Positions 1 to 6,945 of a DNA stretch of 18,141 bases are shown in pieces; the stretch's first letter is position 1, and each line of letters opens with the position of its first letter. The notes below the pieces were generated by a model. The model had not been told where the DNA came from. It saw only the letters and a list, made by a program, of their open reading frames with translations, and did no database searches. Origin of the DNA: Pseudomonadota bacterium (GTDB lineage Bacteria > Pseudomonadota > Alphaproteobacteria > Ferrovibrionales > Ferrovibrionaceae); assembly GCA_021793055.1 (NCBI GenBank), contig JAJYTL010000009.1, positions 1 through 18,141 on the forward strand. Direction: 5' to 3'. The position numbers and the translations under genes are program-made.

Positions 1-180
1 GCTCACGGTGGCGGGAACGGTCACCACCTTCGGCCAAGCGAACGCAGCCGCCGTGATCACCTGGACCGGGCGCGCCACTGCGGCGGCGGTCTTCTCGGCC
101 TTGTCGTGGCAGCCGGCAAGGAGAAGCGCCGACAGAGCGAGGATCAGAGCGGATGGCAGAAGAAAAGACGCGCGGCGCAT
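1..180 (-). CDS. Efflux-type periplasmic adaptor lipoprotein, N-terminal part
   Basis: Only the first 60 codons are present; the gene runs off the left edge. It starts at an ATG whose complement is at 178-180, preceded by GAGG about 8 nt upstream. The protein opens with a basic-hydrophobic signal (MRRASFLLPSALILALSALL) and a lipobox, L-A-G-C, with the acylated cysteine at residue 24. A charged, alanine-rich linker follows, then RPVQVITAAAF. This layout of lipobox, short linker and an RPVxV strand is typical of membrane fusion (HlyD/RND adaptor) subunits of tripartite efflux pumps, which sit in the periplasm anchored in the inner membrane and connect the pump to an outer membrane channel. The signal peptide is seen directly. 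The adaptor call is inference from a short stretch; another secreted lipoprotein is possible. Confidence 0.6.
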   Translation of the reverse strand, partial: MRRASFLLPSALILALSALLLAGCHDKAEKTAAAVARPVQVITAAAFAWPKVVTVPATVS

Positions 181-209
181 TTTGCCGACCTCATCAGCTG
201 ATGGCAAAA
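180..209 (-). promoter_or_regulatory. Possible hairpin holding the ribosome binding site of the adaptor gene
   Basis: The arms TTTTGCC (180-186) and GGCAAAA (203-209) form a perfect 7-bp inverted repeat. On the minus-strand transcript the 16-nt loop carries the GAGG ribosome binding site, and one arm runs into the A of the start codon. Partly inside it is a perfect 12-bp palindrome, CATCAGCTGATG (192-203). It could be an RNA structure limiting translation, or a DNA operator for a dimeric repressor of the efflux gene. Both readings are inference. Confidence 0.35.
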
Positions 210-345
210 CCGCGAAGACCGGCCCCGCTGGCGCGGTCACGGCAACGGCAAGTACATGCACCTCCGGCGCGCATTCCGCAATCTAGGCTTTCCCTTAGGG
301 TTTTCCCGCATAGGAGGGCCGGCGTGGCGCGCGTAAGAGGGAGGC

Positions 346-374
346 TTGACAACATGACCGTCCGCGCTTCATAT
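346..374 (+). promoter_or_regulatory. Sigma-70-type promoter of the ArsR-rhodanese operon
   Basis: A consensus -35 box TTGACA (346-351) is followed after 17 bp by TCATAT (369-374) as the -10. Transcription would start near 381, giving a leader of just under 50 nt before the ATG at 429. The start point falls at the left edge of the inverted repeat at 381-410, which fits repression of this promoter by its own product. Confidence 0.65.
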
Positions 375-380
375 TTTGAT

Positions 381-410
381 TATTCAATCATTCAATTTAA
401 TGATTGAATA
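381..410. promoter_or_regulatory. Perfect 12-bp inverted repeat, likely ArsR-type operator
   Basis: TATTCAATCATT (381-392) and AATGATTGAATA (399-410) are exact reverse complements separated by CAATTT. This AT-rich block stands out in GC-rich DNA and lies just downstream of the -10 box, over the predicted transcription start. AT-rich inverted repeats containing ATTC/GAAT are typical targets of ArsR/SmtB-family dimers. Its position fits autoregulation by the ArsR-rhodanese protein encoded next. Binding itself is inferred. Confidence 0.7.
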
Positions 411-428
411 TATTGCCGTGGAGGATCG

Positions 429-1124
429 ATGTCAAGCTCTCTCGCCCGGCAAGCGCTCTTCGCGGAGTTCGCCTCCGTGGCCGAGGCCCTGGCACATGGC
501 CACAGGCTCATGCTGCTCGAACTGCTCGCCCAGGGAGAGCGCGACGTGCAGCATCTCGCCGCCCTCACCGGCCTTCCGGGCGCCAGCGTGTCGCAGCATT
601 TGCAGCGATTGAAGGCGGGCGGCCTGGTGACGGCGCGGCGCGACGGGCGGCGGCAGATCTATCGCCTGAGCAACGAGCGCGTGGCCGATCTGGTGAGCGA
701 TCTGGAGCGGGTCGCCGAAACCAGCCTCGCGAGTATCGGCAAGACGGTCGACGACGCGCGGCGCGCGACCGACGAGCTGCCGGCGATCTCGGCCGCCGAC
801 CTCGCCCGCCTGCTCGATGCCGGCAAGGTCGAGATCGTCGACGTGCGGCCCGAGGAGGAATACGCCGCGGCGCACATTCCGGGCGCGCGCAACCTGCCTT
901 TCGAGGCGATCGAGACCGCCAGCCGCGCCTTGCCGCGCGATCGCAGCATCATCGTCTATTGCCGCGGCCCCTATTGCGACCTCACCTTCGAGGCGGTACG
1001 CCGGCTGCGCCGTCTCGGCTACGACGTGCGGCGGCTGGAGGGCGGCGTGCCCGAATGGCGCCGCGCCGGCCTGCCGCTTGAGAGCGGCAGCGCCGCCGCG
1101 CCGACGCCGTCCCCAGCCGGCTGA
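429..1124 (+). CDS. ArsR-family regulator fused to a rhodanese domain
   Basis: This 231-aa protein has an N-terminal winged helix-turn-helix of the ArsR/SmtB type (about residues 10-95; recognition helix near GASVSQHLQRLKAGGL; wing RRDGRRQIYRL) and a C-terminal rhodanese domain (about 118-217). The rhodanese has the VDVRPEEEYAAAHIPGA strand and an active loop YCRGPYC with C178 as catalytic cysteine and C183 beside it. The HTH part has no cysteine, so any thiol or persulfide sensing would have to use the rhodanese loop. Known ArsR-rhodanese fusions are linked to sulfur or oxidative stress genes. GGAGG at 420-424 precedes the ATG. The gene lies 37 bp before a TauE/SafE-like permease, most likely in one operon. 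The DNA-binding role is well supported; the ligand is unknown. Confidence 0.9.
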   Translation: MSSSLARQALFAEFASVAEALAHGHRLMLLELLAQGERDVQHLAALTGLPGASVSQHLQRLKAGGLVTARRDGRRQIYRLSNERVADLVSDLERVAETSLASIGKTVDDARRATDELPAISAADLARLLDAGKVEIVDVRPEEEYAAAHIPGARNLPFEAIETASRALPRDRSIIVYCRGPYCDLTFEAVRRLRRLGYDVRRLEGGVPEWRRAGLPLESGSAAAPTPSPAG

Positions 1125-1161
1125 ACGGCCGCGCCGGCGCGCCCGCCGGTAAGGGGGTGCC

Positions 1162-1515
1162 ATGTACGCCTATAGCCTCTCAGGCTTTGTCGTCGGAGCG
1201 CTGATCGGCATGACCGGGGTCGGCGCCATCGGCATGATCGCCCTGCTCCGGCTCTATCTGGAACGGCCGCTGCTGCAGCTCATCGGCTCCGATATCGCGC
1301 ACGCGGTGCCGCTGATCCTGGTCGCGGGCATCGGCCACTGGCTGATCGGTTCGATCGATATGGCGATCCTCGGTTCGCTTTTGCTCGGCTCCATTCCCGG
1401 CATCGCGCTCGGCAGCTTCGCCGCCGGCCGCGTCCCGGAACGGGTGCTCCGCCTCACCTTGGCCGCGGTGCTGTTTGCCGTCGGCGGCCGGCTCATGCTC
1501 TGGACCGCCGTCTGA
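1162..1515 (+). CDS. Half-length TauE/SafE-like membrane permease
   Basis: This 117-aa hydrophobic protein has about four membrane segments (near residues 5-32, 46-63, 65-88 and 95-115). Its start resembles the N-terminal TauE/SafE motif (GFVVGALIGMTGVG). The rest matches what I know of the C-terminal repeat: GAIGMIALL, then GSDIAHAVPLILVAGIGHWL and LLGSIPGIALGS. Full-length family members run about 250 aa with two such repeats and export sulfite, sulfoacetate or similar anions. Here the two repeats appear collapsed into one at the shared GVG. A GGGGG ribosome binding site lies just before the ATG, and an in-frame stop at 1150-1152 excludes an earlier start. Its place behind a rhodanese-type regulator supports a sulfur role. 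The end overlaps the converging acyl-CoA dehydrogenase gene by 23 bp. It might act as an oligomer or be a remnant. Confidence 0.75.
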   Translation: MYAYSLSGFVVGALIGMTGVGAIGMIALLRLYLERPLLQLIGSDIAHAVPLILVAGIGHWLIGSIDMAILGSLLLGSIPGIALGSFAAGRVPERVLRLTLAAVLFAVGGRLMLWTAV

Positions 1516-2656
1516 GAGGCACGGCGCCCTTGAGATGACGCGCAATGACCATGCGCTGCACCTCGCTCGTGCCCTCGTAGATCTGGAAAACGCGCGCGTC
1601 ACGGTACAGCTTCTCGACCGGAAAGTCGCTCAGATAACCGTAGCCGCCGTGAATCTGAATCGCGTCCGAGGTGACCTGTTCCGCCACCTCCGAGGCGTAA
1701 AGCTTCGCCATCGACGCCTCCTTAAGGCAGGGCGCTCCGGCGTCCTTGAGCCGCGCAGCATACAGCATCATCTGCGTCGCGGTCTCAACCTTGGTCGCCA
1801 TGTCGGCAAGCCGAAACTGAACCGCCTGATGCTCGATGATCGGCTTGCCGAAGGCCTCGCGCTCGCGGCCATAGCGGAGCGCATGATCGAGCGCGGCGCG
1901 GGCGACGCCGAGCGCCTGGGCGGCAACCGCGATCCGTCCGCCGTTGAGAAAGGAGAGCGCGATCTTGTAGCCACCGCCCTCTTCGCCCAAGACGTCTTCG
2001 GCCGGAATCTCCATATCCTCGAGCGCGATCTGGCAGGTATCGCAATTGCGGTGCCCGAGCTTGTCCTCGCGCCGCACGACGCGATAGCCGGCATTATCGG
2101 TCGCGGTGACGAAACAGGTAATGCCGTGGCGCCCGGCGGCGGGATCGGTCACGGCCAGGATCATCGCGACATGGGCGCTTTCGCCAGACGTAATGAACTG
2201 CTTCACGCCGTTCAGGACATAACGGTCGCCCCGGCGCACCGCCCGGGTCCGGATCGCGCCCGCGTCCGAGCCAACCTCGGGTTCGGTGAGCAGGAAGGCG
2301 CCAAACCGCCAGCCTTGCGCCAGCGGCCGCAACAGGCGCTCCTTCTGCGCCGCCGTGCCGTACGCCTGCAGCGCGGCGCAGACCGGCGAATTGTGCACGT
2401 TCATCATGTTGCAGATGCCGGCGTCGGCGGCGGCGATCTCCACCGTCGCCAGGACATAAGCGACGAAATCGGCGCCCGCACCGCCCCAAGCCGGATCGAC
2501 GCAAACCCCCATCAGGCCGAGCTTGCCGAGATCGCCCAAGAGATGCCGCGGCACCACATGCTGGTGTTCCCATTCCGCGACGTGAGGCGCGATCTGCTCG
2601 CGCGCGAAATGCCGCGCCGTATCGCGGATCAGGTTCTGCTCGTCGCTGAAAAACAT
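1493..2656 (-). CDS. Acyl-CoA dehydrogenase
   Basis: This soluble FAD enzyme introduces the alpha-beta double bond into an acyl-CoA and passes electrons to ETF. From the chosen ATG (complement at 2654-2656) it is 387 aa, normal for the family, and begins MFFSDEQNLIRDTARHFA as relatives do. Visible motifs are the first family signature FLLTEPEVGSDAGAIRTRA (121-139), the second signature QIHGGYGYLSDFPVEKLYRDAR region (334-355), and the catalytic base E361 in IYEGTSEVQR. A TTG at 2696-2698 with a strong GGAGGT 10 nt upstream would add 14 residues, and the ATG itself has only a weak ribosome binding site, so the start is uncertain. The substrate cannot be told; a short or branched chain is likely. 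It is divergent from queC and convergent, with overlap, with the TauE-like gene. Confidence 0.9.
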   Translation of the reverse strand: MFFSDEQNLIRDTARHFAREQIAPHVAEWEHQHVVPRHLLGDLGKLGLMGVCVDPAWGGAGADFVAYVLATVEIAAADAGICNMMNVHNSPVCAALQAYGTAAQKERLLRPLAQGWRFGAFLLTEPEVGSDAGAIRTRAVRRGDRYVLNGVKQFITSGESAHVAMILAVTDPAAGRHGITCFVTATDNAGYRVVRREDKLGHRNCDTCQIALEDMEIPAEDVLGEEGGGYKIALSFLNGGRIAVAAQALGVARAALDHALRYGREREAFGKPIIEHQAVQFRLADMATKVETATQMMLYAARLKDAGAPCLKEASMAKLYASEVAEQVTSDAIQIHGGYGYLSDFPVEKLYRDARVFQIYEGTSEVQRMVIARHLKGAVPLRRRSRA

Positions 2657-2772
2657 GAGATGCACCCGCCCTGCCCAAAATCGCCGACCGAGCGACAATG
2701 CTGAAGGGACCTCCGCCGGGCGTCAATCGCTCGACTTGGCGGCGCCCGTTGCCGCAGCCCGTCGCGAAGCGG

Positions 2773-2801
2773 TTGACACTTCGCCCCCCCTGTCGTCGAC
2801 T
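2773..2801 (+). promoter_or_regulatory. Possible queC promoter
   Basis: A perfect TTGACA (2773-2778) is followed after 17 bp by TCGACT (2796-2801), a poor -10 match. It lies about 60 bp before the queC start in the divergent gap shared with the acyl-CoA dehydrogenase gene. The -35 is convincing; the -10 is not. Confidence 0.4.
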
Positions 2802-2858
2802 GGCGCCGCGTCGGGGCGGGTCCCGGCGAACCCCACGCGGGATCCTTGGGAGATTTCG

Positions 2859-3563
2859 ATGACCGACGGCGCCTTGGTGCTTTTTTCCGGCGGCCAGGAT
2901 TCGACCACCTGCCTCGCCTGGGCGCTGGAGCGCTTCGAGCGGGTCGAGACTGTCGGCTTCGATTACGGCCAGCGCCACCGCATCGAACTCGATTGCCGAT
3001 GCAACCTCCGCACCGGCGTTACCGACCTCAAGACCACCTGGGCGGCCCGGCTTGGCGCGGACCATGCCATCGTGCTGCCGGCGCTCGGCCAGATTTCCCA
3101 GAGCGCGCTCACCCGCGAGACCGCGATCGAGATCGGCGACAGCGGCCTGCCCAATACCTTCGTGCCGGGGCGGAACCTGATCTTTCTCACCTTCGCCGCG
3201 GCGCTCGCCTATCGGCGCGGGCTGAAGCATATCGTCGGCGGCATGTGCGAAACCGATTACTCCGGCTATCCCGATTGCCGCGACGACACCATCAAGGCGA
3301 TGCAGGTCGCGCTCAATCTCGGCATGGAGCGCCGCTTCGTGCTCGACACCCCTTTGATGTGGATCGACAAGGCAGCGACCTGGCGGCTCGCGGAGGATCT
3401 CGGCGGCGCGGCGCTGGTTGGGCTCATCGTCGCGGAAAGCCACACCTGCTACCTTGGCGAACGAGGCAAGCGCCACGATTGGGGCCATGGCTGCGGCGCC
3501 TGCCCGGCTTGCGCGCTTCGCGCCGACGGCTATCGCCGCTACCGCGATCTGCCGCCGGCGTGA
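2859..3563 (+). CDS. queC: 7-cyano-7-deazaguanine (preQ0) synthase QueC
   Basis: QueC converts 7-carboxy-7-deazaguanine to preQ0 using ATP and ammonia, a step in making queuosine for tRNA. The 234-aa protein has the PP-loop ATP pyrophosphatase motif SGGQDSTTCLAWAL (from residue 10), the GFDYGQRHRIEL strand, the LPNTFVPGRNLIFL block (98-111), and GGMCETDYSGYPDCRD. The C-terminal zinc site has four cysteines (C197 in SHTCY, and C212, C215, C218 in GCGACPAC). The ATG follows GGGAG; longer readings upstream lack homology. No queD or queE is nearby, so it appears to stand alone, ahead of an unrelated flavin dehydrogenase 118 bp downstream on the same strand. The identification is firm. Confidence 0.96.
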   Translation: MTDGALVLFSGGQDSTTCLAWALERFERVETVGFDYGQRHRIELDCRCNLRTGVTDLKTTWAARLGADHAIVLPALGQISQSALTRETAIEIGDSGLPNTFVPGRNLIFLTFAAALAYRRGLKHIVGGMCETDYSGYPDCRDDTIKAMQVALNLGMERRFVLDTPLMWIDKAATWRLAEDLGGAALVGLIVAESHTCYLGERGKRHDWGHGCGACPACALRADGYRRYRDLPPA

Positions 3564-3681
3564 CCGCGGCCCAGTCTGCCGGCCATTCCGCTGGCCGTAG
3601 GACCCGGCCTCATTCTATCCTTGAGGCTAACATGGCCGGCTCATCCTGGCCGAAAGAGACAAGAATCGGGGATGGAAACCG

Positions 3682-5340
3682 ATGGCTGAGCAAGCCGATG
3701 TCATCGTGGTCGGCGCCGGGCTCGCGGGGCTGGTGGCGGCACACGAACTCGCCGCCGCCGGCAAGCGGGTCCTGATTCTCGACCAGGAAGGGCCGCAAAG
3801 CCTCGGCGGCCAGGCCTTCTGGTCATTCGGCGGCCTGTTCTTCGTGAACTCGCCCGAGCAGCGGCGCTTGCGGATACGCGATTCCCACGATCTCGCGCTC
3901 CAGGACTGGCTCGGCACCGCCGGATTCGACCGGCCTGAGGACACCTGGCCACGGCGCTGGGCGGAAGCCTATGTCGCCTTCGCCGCCGGCGAGAAGCGGG
4001 CCTGGCTGCGCGGTCTCGGGCTTCGCCTCTTTCCGCTCGTGGGCTGGGCGGAGCGCGGCGGCTATGGCGCCATTGGCCATGGCAATTCGGTGCCGCGCTT
4101 TCATGTCGCCTGGGGCACCGGGCCGGCGGTGGTCGCGCTTTTCGCCACGCCGGTCAAGGCGGCGGAGGCTGCCGGCCGCGTCAGATTCAGGTTCCGCCAC
4201 CGCGTCGATGCCCTCACGCGAGGCAACGGCGCGGTGGACGGTGTCCAGGGCGCGGTGCTCGCGGCCAGCGACGTGCCGCGCGGAGCGCCGAGCCCGCGCG
4301 AGGTCGTCGGCGATTTCGCCTTCAAGGCGCAGGCGGTGATCGTCGCGTCGGGCGGCATCGGCGGCAACCACGAACTGGTGCGGCAAAACTGGCCGGCACG
4401 CCTCGGCTCGCCGCCCCGGCACATGGTCACCGGCGTGCCGGCGCATGTCGACGGCCGCATGATGGCGATCTCGGAGGCGACCGGCGCGCGCCTCATCAAC
4501 CGCGATCGCATGTGGCATTACGTCGAGGGCCTGCACAACTGGAACCCGATCTGGCCCGGCCACGGTATCCGCGTCCTGGCCGGTCCTTCGTCGCTCTGGT
4601 TCGATGCCCTGGGCCGCCGGCTGCCGGGTCCCCTATGGCCCGGATTCGACACCCTCGGCACGCTCGAACACCTGATGCGGAGCGGCCACGACCATTCCTG
4701 GTTCGTGCTCAACCAGAGCATCATCCGCAAGGAGTTCGCGCTTTCCGGCTCGGAGCAGAACCCAGACCTCACCAACAAGGATTGGCGCCTGGTGTTGCGC
4801 CGCGCGCTCGGCAAGAAGGCGCCAGGGCCGATCGAGGCCTTCAAGGAAAAGGGCGTCGATTTCGTCGTGCGCGACAATCTCGCCGATCTCGTCCGCGGCA
4901 TGAACGCGCTGAACGGCGAGGCGCTGCTCGACGCCGAGCGGCTCAAGCGCGAAATCGAGGCCCGCGACCGCGAGATCGACAATCCCTATGGCAAGGACAT
5001 GCAGATCGCGGCGCTGCGCCAAGGCCGGCGCTATCTCGCCGACCGGCTGGTCCGCATCGCCGCGCCGCACCGCATCCTCGACCCGAAGCACGGACCGCTG
5101 ATCGCCGTCCGCCTCAACATCCTGACGCGCAAGACCTTGGGCGGCCTCGAAACCGATCTCGAAGGGCGGGTCTTCGGCGCCGATGGCGAAATCATTCCCA
5201 GCCTTTACGCGGTCGGCGAGGCCGCCGGCTTCGGCGGCGGCGGGATGCACGGCTACCGGGCGCTCGAAGGCACCTTCCTCGGCGGCTGTCTCTTCTCCGG
5301 CCGCAACGCCGGCCGCGCCCTGGCCAAGGCGGCGATCTAG
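3682..5340 (+). CDS. FAD-dependent dehydrogenase (COG3573 / fumarate reductase flavoprotein type)
   Basis: This 552-aa protein is of the fumarate reductase/3-ketosteroid dehydrogenase flavoprotein type. An N-terminal Rossmann FAD site, VIVVGAGLAGLVAAHEL (GxGxxG at 11-16), ends with the acidic residue in VLILDQEG. It continues SLGGQAFWSFGGLFFVNSPEQ, typical of a group annotated only as 'FAD-binding dehydrogenase'. The C-terminal FAD block is SLYAVGEAAGFGGGGMHGYRALEGTFLGG (about 510-540), where the cofactor is closed in. No signal peptide or heme motif is seen, so it is probably cytoplasmic. The substrate is unknown; a steroid-like or alpha-beta-unsaturated ketone is possible from family resemblance. 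The start has a purine-rich stretch (GGGGATGGAAA) before it. It ends 7 bp from the converging amidohydrolase gene. Confidence 0.85.
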   Translation: MAEQADVIVVGAGLAGLVAAHELAAAGKRVLILDQEGPQSLGGQAFWSFGGLFFVNSPEQRRLRIRDSHDLALQDWLGTAGFDRPEDTWPRRWAEAYVAFAAGEKRAWLRGLGLRLFPLVGWAERGGYGAIGHGNSVPRFHVAWGTGPAVVALFATPVKAAEAAGRVRFRFRHRVDALTRGNGAVDGVQGAVLAASDVPRGAPSPREVVGDFAFKAQAVIVASGGIGGNHELVRQNWPARLGSPPRHMVTGVPAHVDGRMMAISEATGARLINRDRMWHYVEGLHNWNPIWPGHGIRVLAGPSSLWFDALGRRLPGPLWPGFDTLGTLEHLMRSGHDHSWFVLNQSIIRKEFALSGSEQNPDLTNKDWRLVLRRALGKKAPGPIEAFKEKGVDFVVRDNLADLVRGMNALNGEALLDAERLKREIEARDREIDNPYGKDMQIAALRQGRRYLADRLVRIAAPHRILDPKHGPLIAVRLNILTRKTLGGLETDLEGRVFGADGEIIPSLYAVGEAAGFGGGGMHGYRALEGTFLGGCLFSGRNAGRALAKAAI

Positions 5341-5347
5341 GACGCCG

Positions 5348-6196
5348 TCACTTGACCTTGCCGATCGTGCCGTAAAGCTCCGGCCGGCGTTGGTCCATCA
5401 ACCGATAGCGCCGCTTGACGGTCTCAATGTAATCGAGATCGATCGTCGTCGTGAGGCAATATTCGCTATCCGGCGCGGTCGCGACCACGACGCCCCAGGG
5501 ATCGACGACCATGCTGCGGCCGACGAAGGAAAGGCCCGATTTGGGCTCGGTCCCGACCTGGCCCGAGGCGACGACCCAGCATTGGTTCTCGGTCGCCCGC
5601 GCGCGCAGGAAAAATTCCCAGTGGTCGATGCGGGGCGAGAGGAAGGCGGAGGCGCAGACGATCACCTTGGCGCCCTTCAAGGCGAGCTCGCGATAGACCT
5701 CGGGAAAACGCAGGTCGGAGCAGATCGAGACGCCGACCGGCCCGACCGCCGTGGCGAAGACCGGAAGCTCACTGCCGGCGTCGACCTTGGACGATTCCAG
5801 CATATCCGGCGGGATATCCGTTCGGTTCGGCGCGTCGAACAGATGCGTCTTGCGGTACTTGCCGAGAACGCTGCCGTCCGGCCCGATCACCGGCGCCGAA
5901 TTGTAGTAGCGATTGCCGACCTTCTCGTACATGGAGCCGACGATGGTCATGCCGTAGCGCTTGGCCTTTTCGGCAAGCAGCGCCGTCGTCGGCCCCGGTA
6001 TTTCCTCGGCGATGTCGCGCTGATAATCCACCGCGTCGGAGTAACCAACGCCGGTCCAGACCTCGGGCAGGACAGCGAGCGCCGAGCCGCGCGCCCCCGC
6101 GAGATCGAGAAAGTCCATGACCTTCGCCACCGTCTCGCGCTTCTCGCCATCGACGGCGGTAATCTGAATCGCGGAAACGGTCAGCGTGTTGGTCAT
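5348..6196 (-). CDS. Nitrilase-superfamily carbon-nitrogen hydrolase
   Basis: The protein is 282 aa, a usual length for single-domain amidohydrolases of this superfamily. The catalytic triad is visible: E45 in LPEVW, K116 in GKYRKTHLFD, and C159 in SICSDLRFPE. These enzymes hydrolyse amides, carbamoyl groups or nitriles through a cysteine thioester. The KTHLFD and SICSDLRFPE blocks resemble omega-amidase or deaminated-glutathione amidase (Nit1-like) members, but the substrate cannot be fixed from the sequence. The ATG (complement at 6194-6196) follows AGAGGA. It lies 61 bp downstream of the PEBP-family gene on the same strand, so the two are probably co-transcribed. Confidence 0.88.
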   Translation of the reverse strand: MTNTLTVSAIQITAVDGEKRETVAKVMDFLDLAGARGSALAVLPEVWTGVGYSDAVDYQRDIAEEIPGPTTALLAEKAKRYGMTIVGSMYEKVGNRYYNSAPVIGPDGSVLGKYRKTHLFDAPNRTDIPPDMLESSKVDAGSELPVFATAVGPVGVSICSDLRFPEVYRELALKGAKVIVCASAFLSPRIDHWEFFLRARATENQCWVVASGQVGTEPKSGLSFVGRSMVVDPWGVVVATAPDSEYCLTTTIDLDYIETVKRRYRLMDQRRPELYGTIGKVK

Positions 6197-6257
6197 CGGA
6201 TTCCTCTCGACGTGCTGCGGGGACGCGCCGGCCGGAGCGCGAGCGCGGGTTCGCCGA

Positions 6258-6761
6258 TCAGGCGCGCTTGTAGAGCCCCATCAAGGTCGCCTTTTCCAGC
6301 GTGTTGAAGTGAAGCATGAACCCGACCACCGCCGGCATGGTCTCGGCCGTGATCTGCAAGGCCGGTTCCTTCACGGCGAAAATGGTGAAGAGATAGCGGT
6401 GCGGATGATCGCCCTGCGGCGGGCAGGGGCCGCCATAGCCCGGCGTGCCGTAATCGGTGCGGGTCTGAAGCGAGCCCTTCGGCATCGCGCCACCCGCCGG
6501 ATTGCCGGCGTCGAGCGCAAGCTCGGTGACGTCGGGCGGAATATTCGCCACCAGCCAATGCCAGAAGCCGCTCCCGGTCGGCGCATCCGGATCGTAGCAG
6601 GTGAGCGCGAAGCTCTTGGTGCCGGCCGGCGCGCCCGACCACTTAAGATGTGGCGACTTGTTGCCGCCGGCGCAGCCGAAGCCGAAATTCGCCGACAGGA
6701 TGTGATCGGACGCGAGATAGTCGCCGTCTTTGAAGCTGTTGCTCACGAGCGTCAGCGCCAT
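6258..6761 (-). CDS. YbhB/YbcL-family phosphatidylethanolamine-binding-like protein
   Basis: The 167-aa protein belongs to the bacterial PEBP (Raf-kinase-inhibitor-like) family, similar to YbhB/YbcL. Family hallmarks are the NKSPHLKWSGAP opening, the ligand-pocket motif CYDPDAPTGSGFWHW (55-69) and GPCPPQGDHPHRYLFTIFAV (111-130). No signal peptide is visible, so a cytoplasmic location is likely, as for YbhB. The biochemical role of bacterial PEBPs is not settled. The start is set by an excellent AGGAGGAAAG just upstream of the ATG (complement at 6759-6761); a 25-codon upstream extension lacks homology. It is the first gene of a probable two-gene unit with the amidohydrolase and is divergent from the thiol-dioxygenase-like gene. 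Confidence 0.9.
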   Translation of the reverse strand: MALTLVSNSFKDGDYLASDHILSANFGFGCAGGNKSPHLKWSGAPAGTKSFALTCYDPDAPTGSGFWHWLVANIPPDVTELALDAGNPAGGAMPKGSLQTRTDYGTPGYGGPCPPQGDHPHRYLFTIFAVKEPALQITAETMPAVVGFMLHFNTLEKATLMGLYKRA

Positions 6762-6882
6762 TCTTTCCTCCTGAATGCCATCTGCCATTGTCTTGGCGGT
6801 GCGCCTATGGTCGGGCAGGGCGGACCTAAAATGCAACGGCCAATTTCGCGCCGCCGCGTTATCGCCGCCGCGGGCGGCGAAA

Positions 6883-6912
6883 TCGACAGGCGCGGCGCGA
6901 CCGTGCTAGGCT
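6883..6912 (+). promoter_or_regulatory. Possible promoter for the cupin-rhodanese unit
   Basis: TCGACA (6883-6888) and TAGGCT (6907-6912) are separated by 18 bp, with a TG one base before the -10 (TGCTAGGCT), an extended -10 feature. It lies 33 bp before the ATG at 6946 in the divergent gap with the PEBP gene. Both boxes are imperfect. Confidence 0.35.
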
Positions 6913-6945
6913 CACGGCCTTTCCGGCGCGACCTGGGAGACGCTC

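Noticed and set aside
8..407. Small plus-strand frames at the left edge
   Set aside because: They cover the antisense of the lipoprotein signal and the regulatory gap, with no ribosome binding site or family features.
1493..1515. Sequencing frameshift explaining the short TauE-like protein
   Set aside because: The family's C-terminal motif runs to its natural end and upstream DNA is the regulator gene, so the missing half is not in another frame nearby.
1475..2704. 409-codon plus-strand frame opposite the acyl-CoA dehydrogenase
   Set aside because: Antisense shadow: it has the same ends as the real gene and no recognisable domain.
2699..2858. preQ1 riboswitch before queC
   Set aside because: No preQ1-type stem-loop with an A-rich tail could be recognised in this GC-rich leader.
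2094..3488. 464-codon minus-strand frame spanning the acyl-CoA dehydrogenase start and queC
   Set aside because: It crosses two real genes in the wrong frame and shows no motif; high-GC artefact.
5183..6307. 374-codon plus-strand frame opposite the amidohydrolase
   Set aside because: Shadow; the minus-strand protein has a full E-K-C triad.
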